NCBI GenBank assembly: GCA_946477855.1
Contig: CAMKZU010000001.1
Coordinates: forward strand, 49,957-113,956
Length of the DNA stretch: 64,000 nucleotides
Reading direction: 5' to 3'
From: an uncultured Lactobacillus sp.
GTDB lineage: Bacteria; Bacillota; Bacilli; Lactobacillales; Lactobacillaceae
Positions 53,188-64,000 of this stretch are shown here, piece by piece (positions within the stretch are counted from its first letter, which is position 1; each line of letters begins with the position of its first letter). The notes beneath the pieces were generated by a model that did no database searches, was not told the DNA's origin, and saw only the letters and a program-made list of their open reading frames with translations. The position numbers were made by a program, and so were the translations under genes.

Positions 53188-53906
53188 TGTTTGCTACACA
53201 ATTCTCTGGCCTTTCTTTTCTCAATAATTGGCGTACAAAATTAACTTATTTCTTTATTACACCAATGATAAATCTGGCCCTGTTAGTATTAATCAATATG
53301 CAGTATTCTAATCAATTTAACTGGGATGTTGCCATCAGTTCAATTGCAATAGATGCTGCAGTGCTGGCTCTTGAAACATTTTGTTCTGCAGTGATTAATG
53401 ATGCAGACTTAAAAATTGACTTTGAATTAATTGCCAAAAGACCTTTCAGTATCAAGTATTGGCTTTCTAAATGTATTGTTGCCATTATTATAGGTTGCAC
53501 TTTAGCATTAATTAACCTATTTCTATTGTACTTAGCCGGTGCTCCCATAGTCATTATTGAACGAGCTTTGCTCATGCTACCGCTTTTATGTATTTATGGC
53601 TGCGTTTTAGGTTTTGTATCTTGGGCCATCTCATGGCAAATGAATGATCCTTACTTTTTGGAGAATATTTTTAGCAGTTTAGCCCAATTAGTATCAGGAG
53701 TCCTAGTTGTAATTTCAGCTTATCCTGAATGGTTAAAAGAAATTGCTTTATTATTTCCTTTTGCAGAACCAGTTACTTACATCAAAACTGGTAGCGCCAA
53801 TTTGATGTACAGTGCATTAATTACATTTATTTGGCTCATTATTGGAATTTTAGCTTATATTAGCCAAATCAAGCCAGTTCTGGCTAAAGGTAAACACCAT
53901 TATTAA
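53187..53906 (+). CDS. ABC-2 type permease subunit
   Basis: Overlaps the previous gene by 1 nt; multiple hydrophobic segments. Confidence 0.8.
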   Translation: MFATQFSGLSFLNNWRTKLTYFFITPMINLALLVLINMQYSNQFNWDVAISSIAIDAAVLALETFCSAVINDADLKIDFELIAKRPFSIKYWLSKCIVAIIIGCTLALINLFLLYLAGAPIVIIERALLMLPLLCIYGCVLGFVSWAISWQMNDPYFLENIFSSLAQLVSGVLVVISAYPEWLKEIALLFPFAEPVTYIKTGSANLMYSALITFIWLIIGILAYISQIKPVLAKGKHHY

Positions 53907-53918
53907 AGCTTACACAGT

Positions 53919-53954
53919 AAAATAGCAGTCGCAAGATTTGCGACTGCTATTTTT
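53919..53954. terminator. Bidirectional terminator
   Basis: AAAATAGCAGTCGCAA gat TTGCGACTGCTATTTTT. Confidence 0.9.
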
Positions 53955-53958
53955 ATAT

Positions 53959-55866
53959 CTATATTTTTGTTTTTCCTAACAAAACTGAACTGATTACAAC
54001 CGATAATGAACTAAAGGCCATTGCTAATCCTGCTATTTCCGGACTAAGTGTGAGACCCACACCTGCAAAAACACCAGCGGCAACTGGAATACCCAGTACA
54101 TTATAAATGAAAGCCCAAAACAGATTTAGCTTTATCCTATTAAAAGTCTTGCGACTAAGTTTCAAAGCGCGAACAACATCTTCCAAGTCATTTTTGATAA
54201 GCACGATACCACCTGCATCGATGGCAACATCCGTACCTGAACCCATGGCAATTCCTACATCTGCCTGGGTTAGAGCTGGCGCATCGTTGATCCCATCACC
54301 AACAAATGCGACATGGTGCTTCTCTTGCAATTTTTTAATAACTGCTGCTTTATCAACCGGCAAAACCTCAGCAATTACCTGATCGATATCCACCTGTTCG
54401 GCAATAGCGTCGGCTACTTGTTGATTATCTCCAGTTAACATGACAGTTTTCAAGCCTAAACGATGTAAGTCGTTTATCGCATTTTGGGCATTCACTTTAG
54501 GAGCATCCTGAATTGCAATTAGACCCAGCACTTGATTATCTTGAACAACAGACACTACTGTTTTTGCCTCATTTTGCAATGCCACTATTTGCTCTTCTAA
54601 TTCTGGAGCAATTTTAATTTCTTTTTGTTTTTTGGGACTGCCGACCGCAACATTTGTACCAGAAATTTTACCAGAGACACCCCATCCCTCAATTACAGTA
54701 AAATTTTCTACCGGCTTTAGCTGCAGCTTTTCTTTTTTAGCCGCAGCTAATATAGCTGGAGCGAGAGGATGTTCAGACAATTTCTCTAAACTGGCAGCTA
54801 ATTGTAGGACATTTTCTTTATCTCCAACAATATCTGTTACTTGTGGTTGACCTTTGGTAATCGTTCCCGTTTTATCAAAAACTATAGTATCAATGCTGTT
54901 TGCAGCCTCTAAAATTTCTCCATTTTTAATTAGAATTCCCATTTTGGCACCACGACCAGTTCCAACCATTAATGCAGTTGGTGTTGCCAGCCCTAAAGCA
55001 CAAGGACAGGCAATAACCATAACCGCAACGGCAAAAACTAATGCAGTTGCTATGCTTTTACCTAGGAAAATATACCAAACTAAAAATGTTACAATTGCAA
55101 TAATCAAAACTGTGGGAACAAAAATATTTGCAACCTTATCAGTTAATTTTTGAATCGGTGCATGACTGTTCTGTGCCTTTTTAACAATCTCAATAATTTG
55201 CGCCAGCATCGTTTCATTACCAACTTTTTGGGCTTGCATCACAAATGATCCCGTTTGATTGATTGTTGCTCCTATTACCTGATCGCCTGTCACTTTTTTA
55301 ACCGGCATACTTTCACCAGTTACCATAGATTCATCAATGCTTGAATTGCCAGAAACAATTTTGCCATCAACTGGTACTTTTTGCCCAGGCATTACTTGTA
55401 TATAGTCGCCCTTCACAACTTCAGTGATCGGAATACTGACAAATTGATTATCGCGCTTTACTAAGGCATTTTTTGCGCCTAAATTAAGCAATTTACCCAT
55501 AGCGTCAGAAGCAGTTGCCCGCATTTTTTCTTCTAAAACCTGCCCTAATAAGACGAAAGTAATAACAAAAGCAGCACTTTCAAAGAAAACAGGTCTTTTA
55601 GTAAACATCGCATAAATACTGTAAATATAAGTTATCGATGTTCCTAAAGCAACGAGGGTATCCATATTTGAATGATGCTTTTTAAAGGCAGACCAGGCAC
55701 TAGTAATAAATGGACCTGCTGAAATCAACATAATTATTGTTGTAAAAATAAGCATGGTCCATTCGCCACCTGGCAGCATCCATCCAGTAAAAGGATGAAT
55801 AATCATTTCAAGAAGCATTGGCAGTGATAATATTAGCGACGTCCAAAAACGTGTTGTAATTTTCAT
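53959..55866 (-). CDS. Copper-type P1B ATPase without N-terminal metal-binding domain
   Basis: [30 protein letters not shown] (CPC), [31 protein letters not shown]. Confidence 0.94.
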   Translation of the reverse strand: MKITTRFWTSLILSLPMLLEMIIHPFTGWMLPGGEWTMLIFTTIIMLISAGPFITSAWSAFKKHHSNMDTLVALGTSITYIYSIYAMFTKRPVFFESAAFVITFVLLGQVLEEKMRATASDAMGKLLNLGAKNALVKRDNQFVSIPITEVVKGDYIQVMPGQKVPVDGKIVSGNSSIDESMVTGESMPVKKVTGDQVIGATINQTGSFVMQAQKVGNETMLAQIIEIVKKAQNSHAPIQKLTDKVANIFVPTVLIIAIVTFLVWYIFLGKSIATALVFAVAVMVIACPCALGLATPTALMVGTGRGAKMGILIKNGEILEAANSIDTIVFDKTGTITKGQPQVTDIVGDKENVLQLAASLEKLSEHPLAPAILAAAKKEKLQLKPVENFTVIEGWGVSGKISGTNVAVGSPKKQKEIKIAPELEEQIVALQNEAKTVVSVVQDNQVLGLIAIQDAPKVNAQNAINDLHRLGLKTVMLTGDNQQVADAIAEQVDIDQVIAEVLPVDKAAVIKKLQEKHHVAFVGDGINDAPALTQADVGIAMGSGTDVAIDAGGIVLIKNDLEDVVRALKLSRKTFNRIKLNLFWAFIYNVLGIPVAAGVFAGVGLTLSPEIAGLAMAFSSLSVVISSVLLGKTKI

Positions 55867-55879
55867 TGTTTTTCCTTAG

Positions 55880-56251
55880 CTATTTGACAATTACCTTACC
55901 ATGAAACATGTTCATACTGCATTCCCATTGATATTCACCTGGTTTTGAAGTATCTATTTTAACCGTTTCTACTTTGCCTTCAGGTAATTTCTGATTTATG
56001 CCAAAATCTGAAAATACAACATGATCTAAACAATTGGAGGAGTCTGTTCTCTTAAAGTTTAAAGTAGCGGGTACTCCCCTTTTAAGAAAGACTCTTTCTG
56101 GTGAATAACCACCTTTAACTTCAATATCAACACTCTGTTTGTTTGATTTCATAGTGGCTTTCTCCTCTTCTACTTGATGGCTACCAAAGAACCACCATGC
56201 GATAAAGGCAATAAGTGCGAGTCCTAAGCATAAAATAATAATCCTATTCAT
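55880..56251 (-). CDS. Membrane-anchored cupredoxin-domain protein
   Basis: N-terminal TM; VEIKGGYSPERVFLKRGVPATLNFKRTDSSNCLDHVVF-type region and QWECSMNMFHGKVIV Cu-site motif. Confidence 0.8.
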   Translation of the reverse strand: MNRIIILCLGLALIAFIAWWFFGSHQVEEEKATMKSNKQSVDIEVKGGYSPERVFLKRGVPATLNFKRTDSSNCLDHVVFSDFGINQKLPEGKVETVKIDTSKPGEYQWECSMNMFHGKVIVK

Positions 56252-56287
56252 GATAATTCCTCCCCGATGAAGCTTATTATTAATGTC

Positions 56288-56297
56288 TACATTTGTA
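56288..56297. promoter_or_regulatory. cop box (CopY operator), proximal
   Basis: TACATTTGTA matches TACANNTGTA. Confidence 0.85.
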
Positions 56298-56307
56298 AAC
56301 TAAGTTT

Positions 56308-56336
56308 AGTATAAATTATGTATCTACAAATGTAAA
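56308..56336 (-). promoter_or_regulatory. cop operon promoter
   Basis: -35 TTTACA (56331-56336), 17-bp spacer, -10 TATACT (56308-56313). Confidence 0.8.
56325..56334. promoter_or_regulatory. cop box (CopY operator), distal, overlapping -35
   Basis: TACAAATGTA matches TACANNTGTA. Confidence 0.85.
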
Positions 56337-56349
56337 CATAAATGCTCAA

Positions 56350-56382
56350 AAAAAACTTACTGATTTTTTTCAGTAAGTTTTA
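56350..56382 (-). terminator. Terminator of the RHH-like gene
   Basis: AAAACTTACTGA ttttttt TCAGTAAGTTTT. Confidence 0.75.
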
Positions 56383-56387
56383 CCTTA

Positions 56388-56591
56388 TTAATCTGCATCT
56401 AATCGCTTTAACCATTGAGTCAGATCATTTTTGTCCACCATTGTTTGCTTAAGTTCGGCCTTATTATCTGCGGCCAAAAACAACATTAACTGTAGATACT
56501 TTGCTACAGAAAGTCCATAATTTTCCAGGTTAGCCTTAGCTGCTTTTACTACTGTATCATCTAAACTAATTGTAAGAAGTTCGTCTTTCAA
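56388..56591 (-). CDS. RelB/DinJ-like ribbon-helix-helix small protein (orphan antitoxin-like)
   Basis: MKDELLTISLDDTVVKAAKANLENYGLSVAKYLQLML. Confidence 0.6.
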   Translation of the reverse strand: MKDELLTISLDDTVVKAAKANLENYGLSVAKYLQLMLFLAADNKAELKQTMVDKNDLTQWLKRLDAD

Positions 56592-56691
56592 AGTCTATCC
56601 CATTTCCTATATTCTAAATAAAAACTAACAGGATTATTTTAGAAAAACCTCTATAGCTATGCAAGTATTTAATTCAAAATCATAATTCTTT

Positions 56692-57480
56692 TTATCTACC
56701 AGCTCCATTATATTTCCTCAAGCCTAAATTCCATACCCAATGGTCTAAAAGTAAGAATACCAAGGCTATCAAAAGTTGCAATAACATTATTTGCCATTGC
56801 CGTGGCCTTATTAAAATAATTGTTGCAGGACAAGCAATTAGTCCAAAAGGCAGGATGAAATTAAAAATAATATTACCCAGTCCCCGATAAATACTTGCAG
56901 GGTAGCGACTCATTTGTATCATACTTAAAAACAAATCATTTCTGCCAAAATTTGTTGGAAACCAAAATGCCGAAATTGTCCATAAATACCAAAGAGAATA
57001 GTATAAAATGCAGCCAAAAACGCAAGAAAGCAAAAAGAACAACACCTGGCCTATATTAACACTTATACCCTGACATGCATAAATAATTACAAATAGTCCC
57101 AGCACCGAATTAATTAATTGTGTAAATTCAATTGCACTAAAAAAGTAATATACCTTAGCGTTAATTGGTTTTAATAAAATTGAATCTAAGGTTCCTTCTC
57201 TAATGTCTTTTTCCATTTTAGGCATTGATTTGACCAAGAAAGCCATTAAGAAGCCGTCAAGCATAGTATAAACGCCAACTAGCAACAGACATTCTTTGTA
57301 GGTCCAACCACCGATAGTATCAACATTTAGATAAATTACCTTAAAAAAAGCTATAGGAATGCCTAACCACAATATAGAAGAGATTATCCCAAACAATGTG
57401 TCTAACCTGAAACTAATAGTTTGCAATAAGGCAATTTTAATTAACGATTTGACTACTTTAAGTTTACTTTTCATAATCAA
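56692..57480 (-). CDS. ABC-2 family permease (DUF990-like)
   Basis: IREGTLDSILLKPINAKVYYFF; paired permease and ATPase operon. Confidence 0.85.
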   Translation of the reverse strand: MIMKSKLKVVKSLIKIALLQTISFRLDTLFGIISSILWLGIPIAFFKVIYLNVDTIGGWTYKECLLLVGVYTMLDGFLMAFLVKSMPKMEKDIREGTLDSILLKPINAKVYYFFSAIEFTQLINSVLGLFVIIYACQGISVNIGQVLFFLLSCVFGCILYYSLWYLWTISAFWFPTNFGRNDLFLSMIQMSRYPASIYRGLGNIIFNFILPFGLIACPATIILIRPRQWQIMLLQLLIALVFLLLDHWVWNLGLRKYNGAGR

Positions 57481-58274
57481 CCCATTACATCAGAGTATCT
57501 CTGAAGCCCTTCTTTATTAACTATTTTTACTATTAAATAAAAAACTATCATCCATACAATTTCAGTGATTGTGTTTTTAAGCCATATATTTAATGGTAAT
57601 GCTTTAACAAGCGTATCAATTGGAAAAGAGCTGAAATATTGAAATGGCAGTAGTTTAATTATTTTTACCAAAAAAGGCGGCAAAATTTCTAAAGGAAAGT
57701 AAAAACCTGCCAGCAGATTGACTACAACTTCTTTTACCAGTAAAACAAAGAAAAGATTGTCAAACCAGTACGCTACACTACCAATAATATAAGAAAAAAG
57801 AAACCATAATATGGCTGCCATAATTAAACTAAATGCAAATTCAAGTAGCACGAGTAAAGAAATATGAATTAAATTACGCGCAACTATATAGACAAATCCA
57901 ATAATTAAAATCGGAGCAAGCAAAATTAAATTTGCCAGTCTATCGCCCAGCATTTTAGCAAAATAATATTTTTCAACTGTAATTGGTCTATGGATGATAT
58001 TAGACAATTCTCCTGAATGGATATCATCATTCAATTCCCAGTCAACTGCATACCATACAAAAGAATTAATAAAATTAACCCCAATATAATAAATTACCAT
58101 TTGATTTTTGCTAAAACCACCAATAGTTTGACCATGATTTAATATTAATGACCACAAATAAAACATCACTAAACTTGGTACCAGTGCTTGCAGAAGCAAA
58201 ATTATGACGCTGCTTTTATTGGCTAATATAGACTTCAATGAGATCTTGCTTACTGAAAAATAGGTTTTTATCAT
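57477..58274 (-). CDS. ABC-2 family permease
   Basis: HSGELSNIIHRPITVEKYYFAKMLGDRLANL; 4-nt overlap with neighbours. Confidence 0.85.
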   Translation of the reverse strand: MIKTYFSVSKISLKSILANKSSVIILLLQALVPSLVMFYLWSLILNHGQTIGGFSKNQMVIYYIGVNFINSFVWYAVDWELNDDIHSGELSNIIHRPITVEKYYFAKMLGDRLANLILLAPILIIGFVYIVARNLIHISLLVLLEFAFSLIMAAILWFLFSYIIGSVAYWFDNLFFVLLVKEVVVNLLAGFYFPLEILPPFLVKIIKLLPFQYFSSFPIDTLVKALPLNIWLKNTITEIVWMIVFYLIVKIVNKEGLQRYSDVMG

Positions 58275-59266
58275 TTTTCTTTCTCCTCAGCAAATAGCTC
58301 TAAGATAATATCTTCAAGCTTCAGGTCATTTATTTGATAGTCGGAGCCTTGATTATCCCGTGCCAACTGAGAGATTTGGTCATCTACCTTTTCTACAGGA
58401 ACTTTAATTGTCACGGTCAAATCATCCTGATCAATAATCTTGGCGCCCAATTTACTTTCGTTGAAGTTCTCCGATTTAATAAAAGTAATATATTTATTCT
58501 GATTAAACCTCTCTAATAAATCTGTTTTTGGTCCATCCCACATTATCTGACCGCTATTTACAATGATCAGGTGATCACAGATAGTGGCAATATCTTCCAT
58601 ATCATGAGAGGTAAGAAAGACAGTCAATTTTTCTTCCTGATTCAGCCTTAACAAAAACTTGCGTATATCCCTTTTTGCCAAAACGTCTAAGCCAATAGTC
58701 GGTTCATCTAAAAAGAGTATTTTTGGTCTAGTTGCTACGCCGGCCAGAAATTCTACTTTCATTCGTTCTCCTAGTGATAATTTGCGGGTTTGTACATCTA
58801 ATTTTGAAGTTACATTTAATATCTGAGCCAGATCATTGACCGTTTTTTGAAAAATTTCTTCCGGTATATCGTACATTGACTGCAATAATTTCAAATAATC
58901 TCTAGGGGTTAAATCAGGAAAAAGCTGCGATCTATTTCCCATAACGACTGAGATTGACTTTTTGAAATCATTTATCCTTTTTGTAGGATCATAGCCATTT
59001 ACCCTGCAAGTTCCAGCTGATGGAAACAAGGTTCCAGTCAGCATCTTAATGGTCGTGGTCTTACCTGCCCCGTTTTTGCCAATAAAGCCAACTTTTTCAC
59101 CGTTCTTGATAGCAAAATTGAGCGATTTTACTGCTTGCACTGCCGTCTTTTCAGGCTTAAAAATATTTTTAACAACTGCACGCCAGTTTTCACCCCTGCT
59201 GCTAATAAAATAATCCTTAGAAAGATTATGAACTTCAATCGCATTTTCGTTCATTTTTGATCTCAT
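58271..59266 (-). CDS. ABC transporter ATP-binding protein
   Basis: GFIGKNGAGKTTTIKMLTGTL, LSLGERMKVEFLAGVATRPKILFLDEPTIGLD. Confidence 0.94.
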   Translation of the reverse strand: MRSKMNENAIEVHNLSKDYFISSRGENWRAVVKNIFKPEKTAVQAVKSLNFAIKNGEKVGFIGKNGAGKTTTIKMLTGTLFPSAGTCRVNGYDPTKRINDFKKSISVVMGNRSQLFPDLTPRDYLKLLQSMYDIPEEIFQKTVNDLAQILNVTSKLDVQTRKLSLGERMKVEFLAGVATRPKILFLDEPTIGLDVLAKRDIRKFLLRLNQEEKLTVFLTSHDMEDIATICDHLIIVNSGQIMWDGPKTDLLERFNQNKYITFIKSENFNESKLGAKIIDQDDLTVTIKVPVEKVDDQISQLARDNQGSDYQINDLKLEDIILELFAEEKEK

Positions 59267-59288
59267 TTAGTTATCTAGCCAGCACAAA

Positions 59289-59333
59289 AAAGCAATTTTT
59301 AAAAGGACAATCCTTTTTACAAAATTGCTTTAA
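59289..59333 (-). terminator. Terminator of add
   Basis: AAAGCAATTTT...AAAAGGA caa TCCTTTT...AAAATTGCTTT with U-run on the minus strand. Confidence 0.75.
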
Positions 59334-59496
59334 GTTTTGAACAATAATCATCATACATTTAGAAACTGTCATTGGTTTAACCTTATTACTTATAGTTTTT
59401 AAATCAGCAACAATTAGATAAATTCTACCATATTTTTAACAGTTTTTAAATATAATTTAATTTTTTGGCACAAAATATATTTTCTATATAGAAATA

Positions 59497-60522
59497 TCAC
59501 CTTTTACTTGAGATATATTTATCTATTTGGGCAAGATAGTGTTCTTTTTCCTGCTGACTGATCCAAGATGTTTTAAATGAATTTTGTGCTATTCGAATCA
59601 GTTCTTTTTCACTCCAATCGCACTTTTGGGCAAATTTATAGTAAACATCATTAATATAATTACTACCCTTATAAGCCGGATCATCGGAATTAAAACTAAT
59701 CAGTGCACCGCTATTAAAAAGCTTATTAATAGCCTCCTGTTCCATAACTTTGCGGGTGTAAAAATAAGCCATGGGACATGCTGTAATACCAATTTTTTGG
59801 TCTATTAAAAATGTCATTAAATCCGCATTTTCAACTATATTTAAGCCGTGATCCAAACGATCCACCGTGATAATTTCTAAAGCTTGTTTGATATGATCGA
59901 CTGAATCAACTTGGTGTAGATCACAATGCATTGTTAAATAGTAACCTTGGTGTCTAGCCTTAGCAAAAACCAGCATAAACTTCAACGGTGGGTTATGATG
60001 TTCATCTGAATCAAGACCAACACCTAATATCCAGCCTTTTTTATGATATGGCTCAGCTTCTTTTAAAGTTTGCATTGCTGATTCTTGTGAATATTCTCTT
60101 AAAAAGCACATTATTAATTGTACATCAATGTCTAATGGTGCTGCATCAACAATCGCTTCATGAATGCCCTCAATTACTGTAGCAAAAGGGATTCCTCGAC
60201 TAGTATGAGCTTGAGGATCAAAAAACAATTCAAGGTGCTTAACATTGCTGTCAGCTTCTTTGCGCAAAAAAGCTGCAGTTAAATCGTAGAAATCTTGTTT
60301 AGTCCGCAAGACCTGCATCCCTTTATAGTACGCCTTTAAAAATTCGGGCAGCCCTACGCCATAATTCCTGTCAATATCCGCTGGCGTCTTAGCACCGATA
60401 TCAATCTGGTTTCTCTTAGCGATCGCAAATTCCATTTCTGCTTCTAGTGTTCCCTCTATATGAACATGCAGTTCAGCCTTAGGCAATCCGTCAACAAACT
60501 TACGAGATAATTTTTGGGTCAT
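59497..60522 (-). CDS. add: Adenosine deaminase
   Basis: LPKAELHVHIEGTLE, TMHCDLHQVDSVDHIKQALEII, DRLDHGLNIVENADLM, ISFNSDDPAYKGSNYINDVYY. Confidence 0.95.
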   Translation of the reverse strand: MTQKLSRKFVDGLPKAELHVHIEGTLEAEMEFAIAKRNQIDIGAKTPADIDRNYGVGLPEFLKAYYKGMQVLRTKQDFYDLTAAFLRKEADSNVKHLELFFDPQAHTSRGIPFATVIEGIHEAIVDAAPLDIDVQLIMCFLREYSQESAMQTLKEAEPYHKKGWILGVGLDSDEHHNPPLKFMLVFAKARHQGYYLTMHCDLHQVDSVDHIKQALEIITVDRLDHGLNIVENADLMTFLIDQKIGITACPMAYFYTRKVMEQEAINKLFNSGALISFNSDDPAYKGSNYINDVYYKFAQKCDWSEKELIRIAQNSFKTSWISQQEKEHYLAQIDKYISSKR

Positions 60523-60548
60523 CTTTTTCTCCTAAACCGATTCACTTT

Positions 60549-60561
60549 AAATGCGAACATT
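60549..60561 (+). promoter_or_regulatory. PurBox-like element between add and guaB
   Basis: AAATGCGAACATT versus AWWWCCGAACWWT (1 mismatch). Confidence 0.45.
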
Positions 60562-60821
60562 ATAAGCAAATCTAATCACCCGCTTTATAAATAAAGCTTT
60601 AATGTAGCAATCCATCAATATTAAAAATCATAACATTTTCAGTTATTACTTACAATATCTATTTATATTATATTTTTGTTCGACTTTTGTATTGAAATGA
60701 ATCAGCAGTAATATTATAATTTTAACAATACCTTCTATAATTTTAACTTGACCAAGATTAAAATCACTAGTAAAGTGTAATCAATTTAACTTTAATATTT
60801 TTGAAAAGGAGAGTGCATTAA

Positions 60822-61967
<1,146 letters not shown>

Positions 61968-61980
61968 ATAAAGTAAATTA

Positions 61981-62018
61981 AAAAATAGTTATTGCTTTCA
62001 TGCAATAACTATTTTTTT
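61981..62018. terminator. Bidirectional terminator
   Basis: AAATAGTTATTGC tttcat GCAATAACTATTTTTTT. Confidence 0.85.
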
Positions 62019-62021
62019 GAT

Positions 62022-62447
62022 CTATTTATCAGATATGGCTTCATTCAGCTTCTGTAAATTTTTTACTAATTCATTCTTCGTATCGGCTCCTAAAATTTCA
62101 GCATAACTATTCTCAGAATTAGCAAAATAATAACTTATTTTTGGTCCCAGCTTGATAGCTTTCTCAGTTAGGATTATTGCCTTTAATCGTGTATCATGTT
62201 GATCAACTTTTTTGGTAATTAAACCTTTTTCTTCCATTAAGCGTAATACATTAGTAGCAGTAGACTTCCTAATGTTAAATTCATGCTCAATATCCTTTTG
62301 ATAAATTGATTTGTTTTGGGCAAATGAAGCCAAATATTCAATAATTAGCATCTGTGTTCCGGTTAAGCCAATTTTTCTAGCGTAGTAATCAACATTACGA
62401 TTAAAAGTATTTTGTATACGCTGTAAGGCTAATCCTAATCTGTTCAT
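62022..62447 (-). CDS. MarR-family regulator
   Basis: QKDIEHEFNIRKSTATNVLRLMEEKGLITKKVDQHDTRLKAIILTEKA. Confidence 0.92.
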   Translation of the reverse strand: MNRLGLALQRIQNTFNRNVDYYARKIGLTGTQMLIIEYLASFAQNKSIYQKDIEHEFNIRKSTATNVLRLMEEKGLITKKVDQHDTRLKAIILTEKAIKLGPKISYYFANSENSYAEILGADTKNELVKNLQKLNEAISDK

Positions 62448-62457
62448 TAATCTTACT

Positions 62458-63855
62458 CTATTCCTTTGTTTTTACCGATTTTGTAGCTTGATAAAGTAAG
62501 TATACACCAACAAGAACAATAATCAGAATAAAAATAAAACCTACCTGAGCAGCTTCAATATATTTTCCAGTAGTAGTGCTTTGACCACTCAGCTGTTCCA
62601 CAAATTGCATAATAGCTGAAATAATTGCCGTGCCGACGGCTCCAGCAAATTGCTGCGCCATATTGAACAGACCATTGCCATCTGTATTTTCTTTTTCATC
62701 TAGCTGACCAATGGAAGCAGTCATAGTATCACCCATTACCAGGCCTATACCCATCATTGTAATAGCATAGAACAGAATAATTTTGCCAGATGATAGTGAA
62801 GAAGCAAATATACAATAAAGAATGCCGCCTACTATTTCCAAAACTGCACCTGTCATTATTGGTTTTCTGGGACCATAATTGTCGAGCAATCTGCCACTAA
62901 TTGGTGAGAACACCGCTCCAACAAGTCCACCGGTTAAAAGCAGAAGACCTGCAGTCATTGCTGTAGAATGATTAACAATTTGAACATAATTAGGCAAGAT
63001 AAACGACAATCCTAAAGTATTAACTTGAAAAATAAAATAAGCTGTTATGCCTTGAGTAAATTTAGTGTTTTTAAAAACTCTAATATTAATTAACGGAGTA
63101 GCAGTATTTAAAGAATGCTTGATAAAAATAATTAAGCAAATAACGCCAACTGCTAAAGGCAAAATAAACATAAAAGGTTTTTGTATGATAGTAGACAAAT
63201 TGCTAAAAGCAAAAATCAAGCCGATAAATGTTAAAGCAATGCTCAGAAAGCCTGCTGTATCAAGTTGCGTATGTACAATTTTCTTAGATTCGTCATTAAT
63301 TGAAGCTATACCCATTAATAGAGAAATTATCATCACCGGAATTATAAAAATAAAGATATAACGCCAACCTAACGTATTGACGACTAATCCGCCAAACGTT
63401 GGTCCTAAAGCTGGAGCAACTGCCGTTATCATTGTTCCTATTCCCATAAGCAATCCAATTTTATCTAAAGGTGTCCGTTCCAAAATAATATTAAACATTA
63501 ATGGAATAGCTATTCCCGCTCCTGCTCCTTGAATAACACGACCAAGTACTAGAAAAATAAATTGGTTTGCTACTGCATCAATCACTAAACCACAAATAAA
63601 TAAGGTAGCGGCTGTAACAAAAAGTTTTCTTGAACTAAAATTTCTTTTTAAATATGCAGATAATGGCATAATAATAGAAGCAACTAATAAATAACCAGTT
63701 GTCATCCACTGTACGGTAGCCATATTAACATGAAAATCCTTCATCAAAACAGGAAAAGTAACGTTTCCCGCTGTTTCAATTAGCACACCCGAAAAAGACA
63801 TTAATCCGGCTGCGAAAACGGAACAAATTAATTTTGCGTCTAATTTTCTTTGCAT
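62458..63855 (-). CDS. DHA2-type MFS drug efflux transporter
   Basis: GNVTFPVLMKDFHVNMATVQWMTTGYLL; paralogous to the 19165-20553 gene. Confidence 0.92.
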   Translation of the reverse strand: MQRKLDAKLICSVFAAGLMSFSGVLIETAGNVTFPVLMKDFHVNMATVQWMTTGYLLVASIIMPLSAYLKRNFSSRKLFVTAATLFICGLVIDAVANQFIFLVLGRVIQGAGAGIAIPLMFNIILERTPLDKIGLLMGIGTMITAVAPALGPTFGGLVVNTLGWRYIFIFIIPVMIISLLMGIASINDESKKIVHTQLDTAGFLSIALTFIGLIFAFSNLSTIIQKPFMFILPLAVGVICLIIFIKHSLNTATPLINIRVFKNTKFTQGITAYFIFQVNTLGLSFILPNYVQIVNHSTAMTAGLLLLTGGLVGAVFSPISGRLLDNYGPRKPIMTGAVLEIVGGILYCIFASSLSSGKIILFYAITMMGIGLVMGDTMTASIGQLDEKENTDGNGLFNMAQQFAGAVGTAIISAIMQFVEQLSGQSTTTGKYIEAAQVGFIFILIIVLVGVYLLYQATKSVKTKE

Positions 63856-63874
63856 TCAAATTCCTCCTGAATAT

Positions 63875-63894
63875 TTAGTTAGCAAGCTAACTAA
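63875..63894. promoter_or_regulatory. MarR operator palindrome upstream of the MFS-marR operon
   Basis: TTAGTTAG-CAAG-CTAACTAA, 20 nt upstream of the start codon. Confidence 0.75.
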
Positions 63895-63951
63895 TTAACC
63901 ATAGTAACTCACATTTTTTTGAAATGCAATAAATTTAAAATAAAGAAAAGT

Positions 63952-63977
63952 GTCTGGGAAAAAACTAGTTCCCAGAC
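63952..63977. terminator. Terminator hairpin at the window end
   Basis: GTCTGGGAA aaaactag TTCCCAGAC. Confidence 0.6.
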
Positions 63978-64000
63978 CACGAAAAAAGAACGATGATTTC

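Noticed and set aside
60523-60821. Purine riboswitch between add and guaB
   Set aside because: No three-way-junction consensus or downstream terminator/RBS switch visible on either strand.

Overview
AT-rich chromosomal window that looks like a Lactobacillus-type Firmicute (inferred from gene content and synteny, not verified). Most of it is conventional. It holds carbohydrate loci: GH3, GH78 and pgmB; a levDEFG-sacC-like mannose/fructose-type PTS with a GH32 enzyme and a LevR-type sigma54 activator; and a cellobiose-type PTS with GH1 and a PRD regulator. It also holds pgi, manA, ackA, an LTA synthase, a two-component system, glpK/glpO, a complete comG operon including an unlisted comGG candidate, yebC, several ABC exporters, a copper ATPase locus, add, a CBS-less guaB, and two DHA2-type MFS pumps. 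The only mobile-element trace is an intact tyrosine integrase beside ssrA (tmRNA), next to a small lipoprotein gene. I saw no CRISPR array, rRNA, canonical tRNA, IS element or biosynthetic cluster. The most interesting signals are non-coding or very small: a self-contained minus-strand sRNA candidate (extended -10, hairpin, terminator) upstream of the integrase; a 13-bp RBS-sequestering leader in front of an ABC exporter operon; a terminator hairpin overlapped by upstream ORFs in front of an MFS pump; a 22-aa ORF with a near-perfect Shine-Dalgarno sequence ahead of a PTS IIC-like gene; a canonical sigma54 promoter for the lev operon; and paired CopY operators with no copY in view. All functional assignments come from reading motifs by eye; no searches were run.
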